Origin: Acidimicrobiaceae bacterium
Lineage (GTDB): Bacteria > Actinomycetota > Acidimicrobiia > Acidimicrobiales > Ilumatobacteraceae
Assembly (NCBI GenBank): GCA_003154135.1
Contig: PMCN01000049.1
Span: 3,593 to 10,527 of the forward strand
DNA: 6,935 nt
Direction: 5' to 3'
The translations under genes and the position numbers were made by a program. The notes under the pieces are model-generated. The model had not been told where the DNA came from and ran no database searches. It saw only the letters and a list, made by a program, of their open reading frames with translations. This document shows positions 6,258 to 6,935 of this stretch, piece after piece (positions within the stretch are counted from its first letter, which is position 1; each line of letters begins with the position of its first letter).

Positions 6258-6274
6258 CTACTGGGTAACGACTC

Positions 6275-6718
6275 TTACTTGGCAACGACCTCGACGGTGA
6301 TCGGGAACTCGACGTCGTGGTGCAACTTCGCCGGCACCTGGTAGGTGCCCGTGGTCTTGATGTGGTCGACGTGCAGCTTGCGCCGGTCGAGCACGATGTT
6401 GGCCTGCGCCTCGACGGCGGCCGCCACGTCGGCGGCCGTGACCGAGCCGAACAAACGGCCTTCGGCGCCGGCCTTGACCGCGATGGTGATGGTCTTCGAC
6501 ACCAGCTTCGACGCGACGGCCTGTGCGCCTTCGCGGTCCTGGGCATCGCGCAGGTCGCGGGCACGACGCATCGACGCCGCCTGGGAGACGGCACCATCGG
6601 TGGCCGCCAGGGCGAGGCCCTTGGGGAGCAGGTAGTTGCGGGCGTGGCCGTCGGCCACCTCGACGATGTCGCCGCGCTTGCCGAGCGAGGAGTGATCGGC
6701 ACGGAGGATGAGCTTCAT
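6275..6718 (-). CDS. rplI: 50S ribosomal protein L9
   Basis: A 147-residue protein of normal L9 length. It binds 23S rRNA at the base of the L1 stalk and projects from the large subunit. The N-terminal RNA-binding domain starts MKLILRADHSSLGKRGDIVEV and carries the family signature around GDIVEV to RNYLLPKGLA (residues 16-36). A long charged helix (about 43-75) links it to the C-terminal domain, which contains GRLFGSVT and ends ITVEVVAK. The start is secure: GGAGG lies 7 bases before the ATG, inside the end of rpsR, and the rpsR stop is 2 bases upstream, so translation is coupled to S18. dnaB follows after a 181-bp gap holding hairpins and DnaA-like sites. Confidence 0.98.
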   Translation of the reverse strand: MKLILRADHSSLGKRGDIVEVADGHARNYLLPKGLALAATDGAVSQAASMRRARDLRDAQDREGAQAVASKLVSKTITIAVKAGAEGRLFGSVTAADVAAAVEAQANIVLDRRKLHVDHIKTTGTYQVPAKLHHDVEFPITVEVVAK

Positions 6719-6720
6719 GA

Positions 6721-6935
6721 TCAGGCCTCCACCGTCTCGTCGGCATCGACTGCGTCGACGTCGATGCTCTCGACCTCGACGGCCTCGACCTGGGCCTGCT
6801 TGGCCTGGTCGTCGTCGCGGCGCGGGCCGCGCTCGCCACGCTCTCCGTCGCGCGGACGGCCGGTACGGGTCTGCGACACACGCTTGGTGTAGGGCAGGAG
6901 CGCCATCTCGCGCGAGTTCTTGATCGCGTTGGCGA
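6721..6935 (-). CDS. rpsR: 30S ribosomal protein S18, C-terminal part, with unusual charged tail
   Basis: The gene enters from the right edge; 70 residues are visible. The first of these (ANAIKNSREMALLPYTKR) match the conserved C-terminal helix and LLPY end of S18, a small-subunit protein that pairs with S6. Position before rplI fits the usual rpsF-ssb-rpsR-rplI-dnaB order. S18 normally stops a few residues after LLPY. Here the frame continues for about 50 more residues: first a basic Arg/Gly/Asp-rich part (RTGRPRDGERGERGPRRDDD), then an acidic end (VEAVEVESIDVDAVDADE), with nine acidic and no basic residues in the last 22. The rplI ribosome site is embedded in its last codons. Methionine at 6906 is internal, not the start. 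I see no sign that the tail comes from a second gene, although a frameshift in the assembly cannot be excluded. Confidence 0.9.
   Translation of the reverse strand, partial: ANAIKNSREMALLPYTKRVSQTRTGRPRDGERGERGPRRDDDQAKQAQVEAVEVESIDVDAVDADETVEA

Noticed and set aside
6094..6274. The chromosomal origin oriC
   Set aside because: DnaA boxes are present, but there are only two full ones, no clear AT-rich unwinding region, and neither dnaA nor dnaN is in the window. Cumulative GC skew of the whole chromosome would decide.

Overview
The window reads as chromosomal DNA from a high-GC actinobacterium. GC-rich third codon positions, long antisense open frames and the gene order rpsR-rplI-dnaB all fit. 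Protein style (a DUF1023-type alpha/beta hydrolase, DnaB without an intein, S18 with a long acidic tail) makes an Acidimicrobiia/Ilumatobacter-like lineage plausible, but that placement is inference and no marker here proves it.

Layout, left to right. (1) Positions 1-1886, minus strand: a secreted or membrane-anchored beta-rich protein (partial, runs off the left edge), translationally coupled to an alpha/beta hydrolase, preceded by a 69-residue protein with two membrane segments. (2) Positions 1956-4683, plus strand: a VOC-superfamily metalloprotein, a lipoprotein starting one base after it, and, behind a possible promoter of its own, a radical SAM protein with a C-terminal auxiliary iron-sulfur (SPASM/Twitch-like) domain. 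(3) Positions 4696-6935, minus strand: the conserved block rpsR (partial)-rplI-dnaB, reading right to left and converging on the radical SAM gene with only 12 bp between stop codons.

The housekeeping block couples ribosome synthesis (S18, L9) to the replicative helicase DnaB. Its most notable feature is the 181-bp gap between rplI and dnaB. This gap holds four same-orientation copies of the TGTGGA core, two of which are full matches to the DnaA box (TTATCCACA and the actinobacterial form TTGTCCACA). It also holds a perfect 11-bp-arm hairpin with a nested 5-bp stem and two shorter palindromes. This suggests DnaA-linked control of dnaB or a DnaA-binding locus. It lacks an obvious AT-rich unwinding element and flanking dnaA/dnaN, so it cannot be called an origin from this window.

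The middle genes are accessory metabolism or envelope genes of unknown pathway. I saw no mobile element, CRISPR array, tRNA or rRNA. No stretch longer than 300 bases lacks a gene.
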